Notes under the pieces: model-generated
Told to the model about the DNA's origin: nothing
Seen by the model: only the letters and a program-made list of their open reading frames with translations
Database searches by the model: none
Program-made: the position numbers and the translations under genes
Shown here: in pieces, positions 15,310 to 22,916 of the stretch
Layout: each line of letters begins with the position of its first letter
How positions within the stretch are numbered: position 1 is the stretch's first letter
Origin: a virus
Length of the DNA: 64,000 nt
Strand: one strand, 5' to 3'
Virus record (IMG/VR): IMGVR_UViG_3300028831_000232
Location: 41,638-105,637 of that record

Positions 15310-15566
15310 TGCGCCACTTCACTGAAGAGCTTGTTCAGCGCTTGCTGGAAGGCCGAGATGAGCACCTTGGGATCGGTGCCGCCGGCCTTCGACCACTTCA
15401 CCCAGAAGGTCACCGCCGAGCGGTCATCGTCGTCGCTGTTGTAGTGCAGCACGTCGGGCGACTGGAGGAAGAACCGGATGCCGTAGAAGGTCTGGCCGCT
15501 GTCCACCACCTTCTTCACCAGCTCGACCTCGTCGGTCAGCTCCTCGGCGTAGAGGTTCAGTCTCAT
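15306..15566 (-). CDS. Unknown protein, 86 aa
   Basis: Starts MRLNLYAEELTDEVEL. Mixed alpha/beta with an acidic DSDDDDR-like centre (HYNSDDDDRSAVTFWV). No recognised family; coupled by ATGA overlaps. Confidence 0.65.
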   Translation of the reverse strand: MRLNLYAEELTDEVELVKKVVDSGQTFYGIRFFLQSPDVLHYNSDDDDRSAVTFWVKWSKAGGTDPKVLISAFQQALNKLFSEVAQ

Positions 15567-15751
15567 TCGCTGGCCCCGTTCTTCAGGTAGGCGAAGAAGA
15601 CGGCCGCCGTGGCGATGACCGTCTCGGGGGTACCTTCACGGCGCTGGTGGTACTCGATGGCCCGGTCGAGGGCCAGGACCCGACCCTCGACATCACTCGG
15701 CTCATAGCCGGGGCCGGCGGCCACTGCCTTGCCGGCGTACTCGTCATCCAT
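15563..15751 (-). CDS. Unknown small protein, 62 aa
   Basis: Starts MDDEYAGKAVAAGPG; C-terminal half is helical and hydrophobic (ETVIATAAVFFAYLKNG). The ribosome site AAGGAG lies 11 nt upstream. No known family. Confidence 0.65.
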   Translation of the reverse strand: MDDEYAGKAVAAGPGYEPSDVEGRVLALDRAIEYHQRREGTPETVIATAAVFFAYLKNGASE

Positions 15752-15763
15752 TCTGATTCTCCT

Positions 15764-15889
15764 TCATGGGTTCACGTACTCCTGTGTCGGGTCACCGTCC
15801 GGCCGGCGCCGGCCACTGCGTGGATGACGCATCCAGCCGGTGGGTTCTCCGGTGCCGTCCCAGCTGTAGAGGGCCGCGACCGCAGCCAC
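15764..15889 (-). CDS. Small basic protein, 41 aa
   Basis: GTG start directly after an in-frame stop. Contains GEPTGWMRHPRSGRRRPDGD, a basic pattern I associate with short actinophage proteins. No clear Shine-Dalgarno; likely translated by coupling from the gene ending at 15902. Confidence 0.5.
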   Translation of the reverse strand: MAAVAALYSWDGTGEPTGWMRHPRSGRRRPDGDPTQEYVNP

Positions 15890-15901
15890 CTGGCTGTCGT
15901 A

Positions 15902-16018
15902 TCACCAAACGTCGTCCCACACCGGCACGGTCTTCGGCCCGATGCCGAGCCGGGCGCGCCCGAAGGTGATGGGGAAGACGGCGGCCATGCGGCCGTCCGG
16001 CATGTCCCTGGTGATCAC
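15902..16018 (-). CDS. Unknown small protein, 38 aa
   Basis: GTG start in a GTGA overlap with the upstream stop. Beta-prone (MAAVFPITFGRARLG, then KTVPVWDDVW). Longer in-frame starts would lie inside the upstream gene. Function unknown. Confidence 0.55.
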   Translation of the reverse strand: MITRDMPDGRMAAVFPITFGRARLGIGPKTVPVWDDVW

Positions 16019-16269
16019 GTAGCCTGCCGCGCCCGCGCCGCCATCAACGTGGCGATGAACACCCGGATGTCCTGCAGGCACTCGATGTTCCAGATGGTGT
16101 CGGCCTTCGGGTAGAAGCAGTACTGGCGCCAGGCGCCGTACCACCGGATCTCACCCAGGATGTCACCGTGATTGACCGAGCGCACCCAGATGATCTTCGT
16201 CTTGCGGTTCTTGGCGGTGGTGTCGATGAAGTCGAGGTACCGGGTCTTGGCGAGCGACTCTCCGATCAT
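16015..16269 (-). CDS. Conserved-type phage protein, 84 aa
   Basis: The pattern ILGEIRWYGAWRQYCFYP followed by TIWNIECLQDI and a helical tail is one I have seen in many actinophage and actinobacterial small proteins of unknown function. It probably forms a small beta-beta-alpha domain. ATGA-coupled to neighbours. Confidence 0.7.
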   Translation of the reverse strand: MIGESLAKTRYLDFIDTTAKNRKTKIIWVRSVNHGDILGEIRWYGAWRQYCFYPKADTIWNIECLQDIRVFIATLMAARARQAT

Positions 16270-16532
16270 GCCCGGCTCAGCGCCTTCGAGAGGACCGCAG
16301 CGTCGAGCTGGAGCAATGTCCCCCGTACGGCCGCCCGGTGGGCGTGGGCGGCCGTACGGAAGCTCTGACGGGCCACTGCGCTCATCGGGAAGCGGGCGGC
16401 CACTATCCGGGGGTAGCAGCTGTTTCCCCCCACGTCGGGGTGCTCGGCTTCGAGCAGGTGGCAGACATCACAGACCCGCCGCCGGCCGAAGGGCAGGGTG
16501 GTCCGGCCCTGAATGTTCACCCGGTCGTTCAC
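16266..16532 (-). CDS. Unknown Cys-containing basic protein, 88 aa
   Basis: GTG start (GTGA overlap). RRRVCDVCHLLEAEHPD near residues 18-34 gives a CxxC-H cluster; the C-terminal half is a basic helix. Function unknown. Confidence 0.65.
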   Translation of the reverse strand: MNDRVNIQGRTTLPFGRRRVCDVCHLLEAEHPDVGGNSCYPRIVAARFPMSAVARQSFRTAAHAHRAAVRGTLLQLDAAVLSKALSRA

Positions 16533-16846
16533 CGATGAATCTCCCGCTGGCGCGCCGCTAAGGTCCGCTTGGCGATCTCGTCAGCGCTGACCACTGCCTC
16601 GGTCATCGGCTCCAGCTCGGTGGCCGGCTTCCAGCTGACCATCTCGATCCCAGGCCGGCCCTCGGCCTGGGTGGCGGTGCCCCAGTACACCTGCACCTGG
16701 CCCCGGCGTACCGAGCGCACGATCCCGCCCTGGCCCTTCCAGACCACTCTCTGGCCCTTCCGGTACCGGGGCGGGATCTCGTCAGGCGTGCGGATGTCCA
16801 CGATCTTCGGGACATGCCCGTTCCCCTTGCCGTTCTTGGCGGCCAC
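16529..16846 (-). CDS. KOW/SH3-like small protein, 105 aa
   Basis: After a basic N-terminus, RKGQRVVWKGQGGIVRSV and QVQVYWGTATQ look like a KOW- or SH3-type beta barrel. The C-terminal third is helical. Possible RNA or protein binding; no family assigned. GTG start. Confidence 0.6.
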   Translation of the reverse strand: MAAKNGKGNGHVPKIVDIRTPDEIPPRYRKGQRVVWKGQGGIVRSVRRGQVQVYWGTATQAEGRPGIEMVSWKPATELEPMTEAVVSADEIAKRTLAARQREIHR

Positions 16847-16847
16847 C

Positions 16848-17453
16848 TCAGTCGAGCTTGTCGAAGAGGGACTTGAGCCACAGCCGCACGTCCTCGTACG
16901 TGGTTTCCGAGGAGTCGTTGAAGCTCGGCATGGAATTGAAGCCCTTGTCCTCGGCCACGGCCATGTCGAGGAACGCCTGGACGGCCTCCCCCACCCGACG
17001 CCGGGCGGCGTCCAGCTCGGTGTGGCCCTTGACGGCCAGGCCCAGCTCCTGCGTGGCCCGCGCCAGGGCGCCGATGAGGCAGTACTGCTCGACGTGCGCC
17101 TCGCTGTTCCAGGCCGTGGACTGGCCCTTGACCCAGTTCGCCTCGGTCGCCATGAGGGCCAGCATCCGCTCGATGACGAGCCGGATGAACGGCTTGACCT
17201 CCTCGATCTGCTCCGGGGTCACCAGCTTCGGAGCCGGCGCTCCGTAGTGGTAGTCCGGCCACCCCTCCTGCACCACGCTGTGGTTGTGCGAGCTGTTTCC
17301 GCCCACGCTGATGTAGGCGCCGTGGTTAGCCGGGTCCGGCACCGCCTGCACGTAGTGGCTGTGGGCGGCGGCGTAGCCGTCAAACGCCTGCTGGATCGAG
17401 TGCATGTGGTTGGCCCACTGCTCCTTGATGCCGAGGCCGCTCTTGTTCGCCAT
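16848..17453 (-). CDS. Unknown protein, 201 aa
   Basis: Starts MANKSGLGIKEQW. Contains a His/Asn-rich N-terminal region (GGNSSHNHSVV) and a mainly helical remainder with LATEANW-like and RATQELGLAVK segments. No family recognised. The next leftward start follows the stop without overlap. Confidence 0.65.
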   Translation of the reverse strand: MANKSGLGIKEQWANHMHSIQQAFDGYAAAHSHYVQAVPDPANHGAYISVGGNSSHNHSVVQEGWPDYHYGAPAPKLVTPEQIEEVKPFIRLVIERMLALMATEANWVKGQSTAWNSEAHVEQYCLIGALARATQELGLAVKGHTELDAARRRVGEAVQAFLDMAVAEDKGFNSMPSFNDSSETTYEDVRLWLKSLFDKLD

Positions 17454-17463
17454 TCTGGTTCTC

Positions 17464-18231
17464 CTAATCGCTGTCGAACGTCATCGTGTAGGTCGCTTCC
17501 CAGCTGTCGCCGTTCTTCAGGGTGACGTTGTGGCCGAAGACGCCGGGATACTTCTTCTTGGCCTCCTCCGTTGCCAGGCCCATCTCCTCGGCCATCTGTT
17601 CCTGCTCCAGCCGCCGGGCGTTGTCCTGGGCCAGCTTGAGCAGCTCGGCCATGACCTTGTCGGGCGGGACCTCGGGACTCGGCTCCTTCACCGAATACCG
17701 GCCCGTCTTGGTGCCGGCCAGGCCGCTGGCCGGGGCGGCCTTGATCTGCTCGGCCGCCTTCTCGATGTCGGCCCAGGTGACCGGCTTGGACTCCTTGATC
17801 TTGGAGGAGTTGAGCCAGGACTGCTGCAGCTCGGCGGCCATCTCCGGGCCGATCTCCTGGGGGATCTTCACGCCCTCGTCCAGCCATTTGGCGAACACCG
17901 CCTGGCCCTGGAGCTTCGGCTTGGCGATGCCCATGAGCTTCTCGAAATCGGAGGCCAGGACGGACGGCTCGACTCCGGTGGGCAGGTCCCCGAAGGCGGC
18001 GGCCACCACGATGTTGACGAAGAGGTCGATGGCGTGGCGGTACTCGGCGTCGAAGTGGTAGCGCTTCTGGGCGCTCATGCCGTTGACCAGGGCCTCGGTG
18101 GCCCGACGCCGCGCCCGCTTCTGGAGGCACTGCACAACGATATCGACCAGCTGGCGCTCGCCCTTGTCGAGGGCGTCCCCGAACCCCTTCTCCACGTCCT
18201 TGATCAGCTGGTAGAAGAACTGGCCGTACAC
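17464..18231 (-). CDS. Unknown helical protein, 255 aa
   Basis: I chose the GTG at 18231 because GGGAGG lies 6 nt upstream. The product is helical throughout with Lys/Glu-rich segments (LLKLAQDNARRLEQEQMAEE). It ends with a beta-like tail (NGDSWEATYTMTFDSD). Function unknown; 43 nt of gap precede the next gene, with a GGCGCC...GGCGCC hairpin-like pair at 18253-18290. Confidence 0.65.
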   Translation of the reverse strand: MYGQFFYQLIKDVEKGFGDALDKGERQLVDIVVQCLQKRARRRATEALVNGMSAQKRYHFDAEYRHAIDLFVNIVVAAAFGDLPTGVEPSVLASDFEKLMGIAKPKLQGQAVFAKWLDEGVKIPQEIGPEMAAELQQSWLNSSKIKESKPVTWADIEKAAEQIKAAPASGLAGTKTGRYSVKEPSPEVPPDKVMAELLKLAQDNARRLEQEQMAEEMGLATEEAKKKYPGVFGHNVTLKNGDSWEATYTMTFDSD

Positions 18232-18294
18232 GAGATGCCTCCCGATTGGCAAGGCGCCAAGGGTAAACCCTGCCGTCGTCCGGCGCCACCCAAT

Positions 18295-18693
18295 TCAGCT
18301 CTTGATGACGTAGGCGAAATTGAGGGCCGGCTGGCCCATCCTGGCATCCAGCCGGCGGGCGGCTTCGGGCCGGGAACTGGCCCGCAGGTCCGGCACCCGG
18401 AACCGCCGGAAGCGCCACCGCCGCCTGGATGGCCCGAAAGCGTCCCCGATGGCGCTGTAGAGCTTCGGGTAGAGCGCCTGGGGCACTTCCTGGCCGGCGC
18501 ACATCAAAAAGCCTGGAGGGGCCTCTGAGCCGCTCCAGGGGAGGACGGTGCCCGACGGGACGAGGGCGCTGTAGGGGGTCTGGCCTCGGGCCGCTGCCTG
18601 GGCCGGCGTGGGGGCCGCCCAGTCCATCCCCTTGAGCAGCATCGGCATGAAGGGGGTAAGGGCCAGCCCCTTGAGGAAGGTGCGCCTCTCCAT
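18295..18693 (-). CDS. Tail-collar-domain protein with twin-arginine leader, 132 aa
   Basis: Residues 1-35 read as a Tat-type leader: RRTFLKGLALTPF, then a hydrophobic stretch and an AQAAA cleavage-like segment. Residues about 45-102 match the phage tail collar domain: GTVLPWSGSEAPPGFLMCAG, the YPKLYSAIGDAFG segment and FRVPDLR. Collar domains normally sit in virion tail fibres, which need no secretion signal. It may be a secreted lectin-like protein or a fibre head fused to a leader. Neighbours are unknown. Confidence 0.75.
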   Translation of the reverse strand: MERRTFLKGLALTPFMPMLLKGMDWAAPTPAQAAARGQTPYSALVPSGTVLPWSGSEAPPGFLMCAGQEVPQALYPKLYSAIGDAFGPSRRRWRFRRFRVPDLRASSRPEAARRLDARMGQPALNFAYVIKS

Positions 18694-18702
18694 GGGGCGA
18701 CG

Positions 18703-19173
18703 TTAATCGATGCGCCGGACCCGGTGGAGCGGGATTTTCGCCTTGGTGGCGGCGTAGCCCTCGGCGCTGGCCCGCCATTTGTCGTCGGGGTGGTAGTCGA
18801 TCTCCAGGGTGTGGCCCCGCGGCGCCCGAGCGCCCAGGGTGTCGCCGGCCCGGCCCTGGTGGCGCCACCGCTCGTCGGGCGACGCCGAGGCCCTGGTGTA
18901 GCCGCCCCCGCCCGAGGTGGCCTGGAGGTAGCCCTGCTCCTGGGCCGATTTCCACTCCTCGGGGTGGACGACCCGGTAGAGCTTGCTGACCGGCGTGCTC
19001 ACGGTGGCGCCGTGCATGCGGACCCGCAGTCCGTCCCGGTGCTCGAAGATCGTGCCGCCGTAGTGCTCGGCCGGGTCGTAGCTGATCGGGTTGGACATCG
19101 GCCGGTGGCCGGCCTCGGAGAGGGTCTTGCCCAGCTCGGCCAGAGCGTCCTCGAATTCCTCGGAGCGGCTCAT
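18703..19173 (-). CDS. Unknown protein, weak ADP-ribosyltransferase-like look, 156 aa
   Basis: Segments KLYRVVHPEEW, a Ser/Gly-rich loop with TRASASPDERW and a terminal IPLHRVRRID recall the order of small ART-type folds, but I cannot place the catalytic Glu. Treat the fold as a guess. Abuts the tail-collar gene. Confidence 0.5.
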   Translation of the reverse strand: MSRSEEFEDALAELGKTLSEAGHRPMSNPISYDPAEHYGGTIFEHRDGLRVRMHGATVSTPVSKLYRVVHPEEWKSAQEQGYLQATSGGGGYTRASASPDERWRHQGRAGDTLGARAPRGHTLEIDYHPDDKWRASAEGYAATKAKIPLHRVRRID

Positions 19174-19177
19174 GGCC

Positions 19178-19387
19178 CTAGCTTTTCACTTTTCCCGACT
19201 CGAAATTCAGCCAGTCGTTGTGGAGGGCGACGACATGCTCGGCCAATCGACTGCTGTCCACGAGGCCGATCACGATCCCTTCCTCCTCCAACATGGCGTA
19301 GATGTTGCGAAGCCCTTTGCTGCCCAGACGCCAATGGGCGGCGATGATGGCCTTGGAGTCGGCGTCGTTGCGGGCATCGCCTTTCAT
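19178..19387 (-). CDS. Small phage protein, paralogue of 26492-26734, 69 aa
   Basis: Shares with the 26492-26734 product the order HWRLGSKGLRNIYAML then VIGLVDSSRLAEHVVALHND (partner: HPWRSGGSVGRTVYAVL, VIGIMDTAQLAEAACVAHND). This D-S/A-x-x-AE-x-x-V-x-x-HN pattern is common in actinophage hypothetical proteins. Function unknown. Confidence 0.7.
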   Translation of the reverse strand: MKGDARNDADSKAIIAAHWRLGSKGLRNIYAMLEEEGIVIGLVDSSRLAEHVVALHNDWLNFESGKVKS

Positions 19388-19611
19388 GGGCCGACGTAGG
19401 GCTTGCCCCGGTTGGGATTCGCCATGGCCTCCATGCGGACCTCGGGGGGCCGGGTGTCACCCCAGTTGCGGATCATGCTGCCCTGGCCCAGGCCGGCCCG
19501 CTTGCCGTAGACCTTCTCGGGCTTCTCGGGGGGCTGGTCCGGCCCCGCCCGGTAGTCCTCGCCGGGGAAGAGGGACTGGGTGAACTGGTCTTCGTTCAGG
19601 TTGGGGTTCAT
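19384..19611 (-). CDS. Unknown small protein, 75 aa
   Basis: Starts MNPNLNEDQFTQS after AAGGACGCAGCC, which resembles the start-associated sequence seen elsewhere. An alternative ATG at 19626 overlaps the upstream stop. Disordered, Pro-rich product; no family recognised. Confidence 0.6.
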   Translation of the reverse strand: MNPNLNEDQFTQSLFPGEDYRAGPDQPPEKPEKVYGKRAGLGQGSMIRNWGDTRPPEVRMEAMANPNRGKPYVGP

Positions 19612-19622
19612 GGCTGCGTCCT

Positions 19623-20438
19623 TCATCCGGTCCCGCCGTGACTGGGCATGAACGCCCGGTTGAAGAGCATGTCTGCCCGCTCCCGGCTGCCCTGGTTGTA
19701 CGGCGCCGTGGAGAAGAGCTGACCCTGGTCGAGAGCGCTGCTCTGCGTGGCCCGGAACGCCTTGAGACGGCTCTCCCCCGGATCCACCCGCTCGGGGTCG
19801 TACTCCCGCCGACCCAACTGCTTCTGCTCCCAGCGGATCAGGGGATGGGCCTTGGCCCCCGCCGCCTTCACCGCTTCGCCGTGGGTCTGGAGAAACTGGC
19901 GCGACGGGGCCAGAGCGGAAATCGAGCCGCTGTCCTCGACGGCGTTGCGGTAGTAGTGGACGCCCTCTTTGGGACTCCAGCGGTTGCCTTCGTCGGGCGC
20001 CGGGTTGGCCGGCGAGCCACCCGGACCCTGCCAGTTCGGCGTCGTTTCGCCTTTGAGCCGCACCGGAAACGAGCGCCAGGGCTGCGGCCCCTCGTCGTAG
20101 GTGCCGGGGAATTTATGGCTGGGACCGAGGTCGCGCCGTCGCTTGTCGGCCGCCCCGAAAGAGCCGACGTGGATACCGGCATTTTTGGCCCCGCCCGTCC
20201 GGGGAAGCTGTTCGCCGTAACGACCGTGCCACCACGTCCTCGGGTCGGCGGCAAACTGGCTGCGGGTCTGCTGGTGCGGCTCCAACATGAATTCGCTGCC
20301 CTCGACGGAAAAGAGCTGCGGGTTGCGGTGGCGGTGCTCCCGGCCCATGTCGTTCAGGTACTGGCTACGAGCGGGATCCATGAGCTTGGCCTCGGCCGGC
20401 CCCACCTGGGACGGGTCGAATTGCCGGCCGAGCTTCAC
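19623..20438 (-). CDS. Unknown protein, 271 aa
   Basis: Starts MKLGRQFDPSQVG. Residues 65-100 carry WWHGRYGEQLPRTGG and GIHVGSFGAADKRR, a pattern I have seen in phage polyvalent and ART-like proteins, but no catalytic set is clear. The rest is basic and polar. Overlaps neighbours by 4 nt. Confidence 0.6.
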   Translation of the reverse strand: MKLGRQFDPSQVGPAEAKLMDPARSQYLNDMGREHRHRNPQLFSVEGSEFMLEPHQQTRSQFAADPRTWWHGRYGEQLPRTGGAKNAGIHVGSFGAADKRRRDLGPSHKFPGTYDEGPQPWRSFPVRLKGETTPNWQGPGGSPANPAPDEGNRWSPKEGVHYYRNAVEDSGSISALAPSRQFLQTHGEAVKAAGAKAHPLIRWEQKQLGRREYDPERVDPGESRLKAFRATQSSALDQGQLFSTAPYNQGSRERADMLFNRAFMPSHGGTG

Positions 20439-20779
20439 TGCGCCTGCGCCAATCGCCGGCAGGCCGGGCAGTCGGGACCGGGCGGGGCGTCGGTGGCGTG
20501 GGCCTTCCAGTGCTCGAAGCGGGCCTTGGCGTCGGGGCCGACCTCGATCTGGTGGCCGCTCTCGATGCGACGGCGGGTCTTGGCCCCGATATTCAGTCCC
20601 AGGGCGTTGGTCTGCCAGTGCCGGGCCAGGGTGCCGTACCAGCGCCGAGGGCCTTCGATGAGCGTGGCCTTCTCGCCCTCGTGGCGCTCCAGCTCGGGGT
20701 CGTCAGCGGAGAAGCGCACCACGGCCCGGCCGGACCCCTCGGCAAAGGCCCGCTGCCGGCCGTCGGTGATCCGGGTCAC
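20435..20779 (-). CDS. Unknown protein with C-terminal CPAC, 114 aa
   Basis: GTG start in a GTGA overlap with the upstream gene. Beta-rich front (RAVVRFSADDPELE, ATLIEGPRRWYG), CPAC near the C-terminus. Function unknown. Confidence 0.65.
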   Translation of the reverse strand: MTRITDGRQRAFAEGSGRAVVRFSADDPELERHEGEKATLIEGPRRWYGTLARHWQTNALGLNIGAKTRRRIESGHQIEVGPDAKARFEHWKAHATDAPPGPDCPACRRLAQAQ

Positions 20780-21060
20780 CGATCCTCCATGCCGGGCAGC
20801 TTCTGCCAGACGGGCTGGGGCCGGGTCTGGAAATGGTGCTGGAAGATGGGCGTCCTCCACGGTGCGTCGGGGTTGGCCTCGCCGGCCACCCGCCGCCGCC
20901 CGGCCTCTTTCACGTCGGGGTCGAAGAGCGACTGCCTTCCCCCGCCACCGAGGAACAGCCGGCCCTGGGGATGACTCTCGGTGCCGGGCCAGTAGTGCCG
21001 CCCGGCAGCGGCGTCGCGGGCGTGGGCGACGAATTGACGGCCCAGCGCTCGCAGGCTCAT
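20776..21060 (-). CDS. Unknown basic protein, 94 aa
   Basis: Starts MSLRALGRQFVAHARDA; ends PVWQKLPGMEDR. His- and Arg-rich with glycine runs (RLFLGGGGRQSLF). No family recognised. Coupled to the next gene by a GTGA overlap. Confidence 0.65.
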   Translation of the reverse strand: MSLRALGRQFVAHARDAAAGRHYWPGTESHPQGRLFLGGGGRQSLFDPDVKEAGRRRVAGEANPDAPWRTPIFQHHFQTRPQPVWQKLPGMEDR

Positions 21061-21095
21061 GAGCGGGAGTCTACGCGACCCCCACCCACGGCCTT

Positions 21096-21308
21096 CTACA
21101 CGTCGAAGGTGATGAGCATCTCCTGGCCCGGCTTGAACCGCTCGGCGGCCGTCTCGTTCTTGATGGTCATCTCGATGGAGCCTGAAGGCGTGGCGGCCCA
21201 GAACTCCTTGTTCTCCTCCGACCCCTTGGTGACGGGCTGCATCTTCACCTTGGTGGCCCAGCCGAACAGCTCGATGCTGGTGACGTAGAACTTGGCGACG
21301 ACGGCCAT
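21096..21308 (-). CDS. Conserved-type small phage protein, 70 aa
   Basis: Starts MAVVAKFYVTSIELFGW after GGGAGC. The following KMQPVTKGSEENKEFWAATP and a PGQEMLITFDV ending match a small beta-rich actinophage protein family that I have seen often without assigned function. An in-frame start 30 nt upstream lacks a ribosome site. Confidence 0.7.
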   Translation of the reverse strand: MAVVAKFYVTSIELFGWATKVKMQPVTKGSEENKEFWAATPSGSIEMTIKNETAAERFKPGQEMLITFDV

Positions 21309-21397
21309 GACAGCTCCCTTCGGTGGTGTGGAATTCACGAAGGGGCTGCGACTGGATTGGCTCGCCCACGCCGACCCCGCTCGATCCTACCTCGTGC

Positions 21398-21889
21398 TCA
21401 CCGACCCATCCCACGCAGCCCGAATTCACGCCGCCGGCCGATCCGCACGTTGTCGGAAAAGGCCAGAGGCCCGATGGGCGGGGTCTTCCCGCCGACCTTC
21501 ACCGGAGCGGTCCCCTTGGCCGTGGTCACGGCCGACTGCTTCGACGGGACCTTCGGCGGCTTGGCCGGGTTGTTCTTGCTGGCCCTCGTGACCTGCGCCC
21601 GCCCGATCCAGAAATCATGCGGTTCGGGCTTGATGCCGGCATCAAAATTCAGCAGGCCGACCTGGCCGGCTCGGGGCATGAAGTAGGTGTACCGCTTTCC
21701 GGCGGGCCGGTCGGTGAACCGGATCGTCTGAAGATCGACCGAGACATAGGCGCAGTCGATCCCCTTCTCGGCACAGGCAACCCGCACCGCATCGGCGTAC
21801 ATGCAGTGCCCGGAATCCTTCGGAATAGCGGCATCTCTGATTTCCTCGGTGACAACGAGGTGCAGGCGCGGTGAGCTGTGGACGGCCAT
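21398..21889 (-). CDS. Unknown protein, 163 aa
   Basis: Starts MAVHSSPRLHLVVTEEIRD. The first 100 residues look alpha/beta (GIDCAYVSVDLQTIRFTD, YTYFMPRAGQVGLLNFD); the tail is a Lys/Pro/Thr linker with basic end. ATG preceded by AAGGAG. It has its own candidate promoter at 21922-21950. Confidence 0.65.
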   Translation of the reverse strand: MAVHSSPRLHLVVTEEIRDAAIPKDSGHCMYADAVRVACAEKGIDCAYVSVDLQTIRFTDRPAGKRYTYFMPRAGQVGLLNFDAGIKPEPHDFWIGRAQVTRASKNNPAKPPKVPSKQSAVTTAKGTAPVKVGGKTPPIGPLAFSDNVRIGRRREFGLRGMGR

Positions 21890-21921
21890 CCGTTCTCCTT
21901 GTTCGTGACCCGATGACCGGC

Positions 21922-21950
21922 ATTCTGAGGACCCGCTTCCGGGTCGTCAA
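21922..21950 (-). promoter_or_regulatory. Candidate promoter for gene 21398-21889
   Basis: Leftward TTGACG (21950-21945), a 17-nt spacer and CAGAAT (21927-21922), 33 nt before the ATG. It is the best sigma70-like pair in the 208-nt gap 21890-22097, which otherwise holds no gene that I can support. Confidence 0.4.
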
Positions 21951-22097
21951 CCAGCTCCGCACAGAAGTGGAAGGCATGAAATTCAACCCTCGGTGGCAAG
22001 GGTCACCGACAAGGATCCCGCACTGATCGTCCTGAGACTTCCCTGGACATCTGGAGTTTTTCGTCGGCTGCGGAGCGTGAAAAGTGTAAGGCCCAGA

Positions 22098-22271
22098 TTA
22101 TTTTTGGGCACAGAGATGCCCCGCCCACACCGCCTCGACTTCGCTCTCGGGGGCGTCGCCTGACCATTTCCAGCCGCAGCTGCACCACAGTTTGACCGAC
22201 TTCCCGATCCGGCCCCAGCCCCGGCGGTGATGAATTCGGGGTCGCTCGGGCTTCAGCCGGCGCACGGTCAT
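22098..22271 (-). CDS. Small zinc-like basic protein, 57 aa
   Basis: Starts MTVRRLKPERPR in an ATGA overlap right after the DGQTQT tail of the upstream gene. Contains LWCSCGWKWSG and a later HLC, a C-x-C...H-x-C zinc arrangement. Basic first half suggests nucleic-acid contact. Function unknown. Confidence 0.65.
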   Translation of the reverse strand: MTVRRLKPERPRIHHRRGWGRIGKSVKLWCSCGWKWSGDAPESEVEAVWAGHLCAQK

Positions 22272-22540
22272 GTCTGGGTCTGCCCGTCCACGTTGGGGCT
22301 GTTATTCGTTATGAGGTAAGTCGCCGCCAGGAACTCACCGACCTCCCGGCATTTCTGGGCCTGCTGACGCAGATCGCTGCCGAGGTGGTCCCAGTCCTTC
22401 TCGGCATCCTTCACGAACTCGTCAAGGATTACGGCGGCCAGCAGCAGGCTTCGGGCGTCGTTTTCCAGGCCCACCTTCTGCAAGAACGCCCGGCAGGCGC
22501 CGTATTCGTCCGGCGGCACCTTCTCGTGGAGCACACTCAT
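22268..22540 (-). CDS. Unknown helical protein with DGxTQ tail, 90 aa
   Basis: Starts MSVLHEKVPPDEYG after GGGAGGAATAG. Helical (LLLAAVILDEFVKDAEKDWD). Ends NVDGQTQT, another copy of the start-associated tail. A CAAGACTTTT segment just upstream (22574-22565) resembles half of the operator but lacks the second half. Confidence 0.65.
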   Translation of the reverse strand: MSVLHEKVPPDEYGACRAFLQKVGLENDARSLLLAAVILDEFVKDAEKDWDHLGSDLRQQAQKCREVGEFLAATYLITNNSPNVDGQTQT

Positions 22541-22571
22541 CTATTCCTCCCACCACGGCGAAAAGTCTTGG

Positions 22572-22916
22572 TCACAGGTAATCCTCCAGAGCCGCTTCGA
22601 CAATGGCGGAAATCGTCACCCGGTCATCCACGCTCCGGTAGCGCAATTTCCGGTCCAGCTCGGTGGGGAGGTACACGCTGACCTTCACCCGCCGCCCGTC
22701 CTTTTCCGCCGGCCCAGCTGCCGAATTCTTTTTCGGCAGGGCGGGTTCCTCGTCCTCATCCCCTAAATAGCCGATGGCTCCCCGACGTTTATTCGCTCCA
22801 CTGTCCTCGGGGGGTGCCTCTTTTTCTCCCCCGTCTGCCGGCCAACCCTCCTTCACGATCCTCTTGACCACTGTCTGTCTCCTCGTCTCCTTGTCTCCCA
22901 TATCATTCGTCACCAT
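22572..22916 (-). CDS. Ribbon-helix-helix-like DNA-binding protein, 114 aa
   Basis: The last 40 residues (RVKVSVYLPTELDRKLRYRS, then VTISAIVEAALEDYL) match a ribbon-helix-helix domain; the first 70 are charged and disordered. RHH proteins bind operator DNA as dimers. It faces the gene-free repeat region 22917-23474, a possible target. Several in-frame starts exist (22928 GTG, 22916 ATG, 22901 ATG). Confidence 0.65.
   Translation of the reverse strand: MVTNDMGDKETRRQTVVKRIVKEGWPADGGEKEAPPEDSGANKRRGAIGYLGDEDEEPALPKKNSAAGPAEKDGRRVKVSVYLPTELDRKLRYRSVDDRVTISAIVEAALEDYL

Noticed and set aside
15752-15763. Seven-codon frame before gene 15563-15751
   Set aside because: It is only the ribosome-site stretch AAGGAGAATCAG with an incidental ATG.
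18703-19173. ADP-ribosyltransferase assignment
   Set aside because: Only the general order of segments fits; the catalytic residues cannot be placed, so I left it as unknown.
19186-19200. CTTTTCACTTTTCCC-like AT-rich words as promoter
   Set aside because: They lie at the 3' end of the gene 19178-19387 and lack a spaced partner hexamer.
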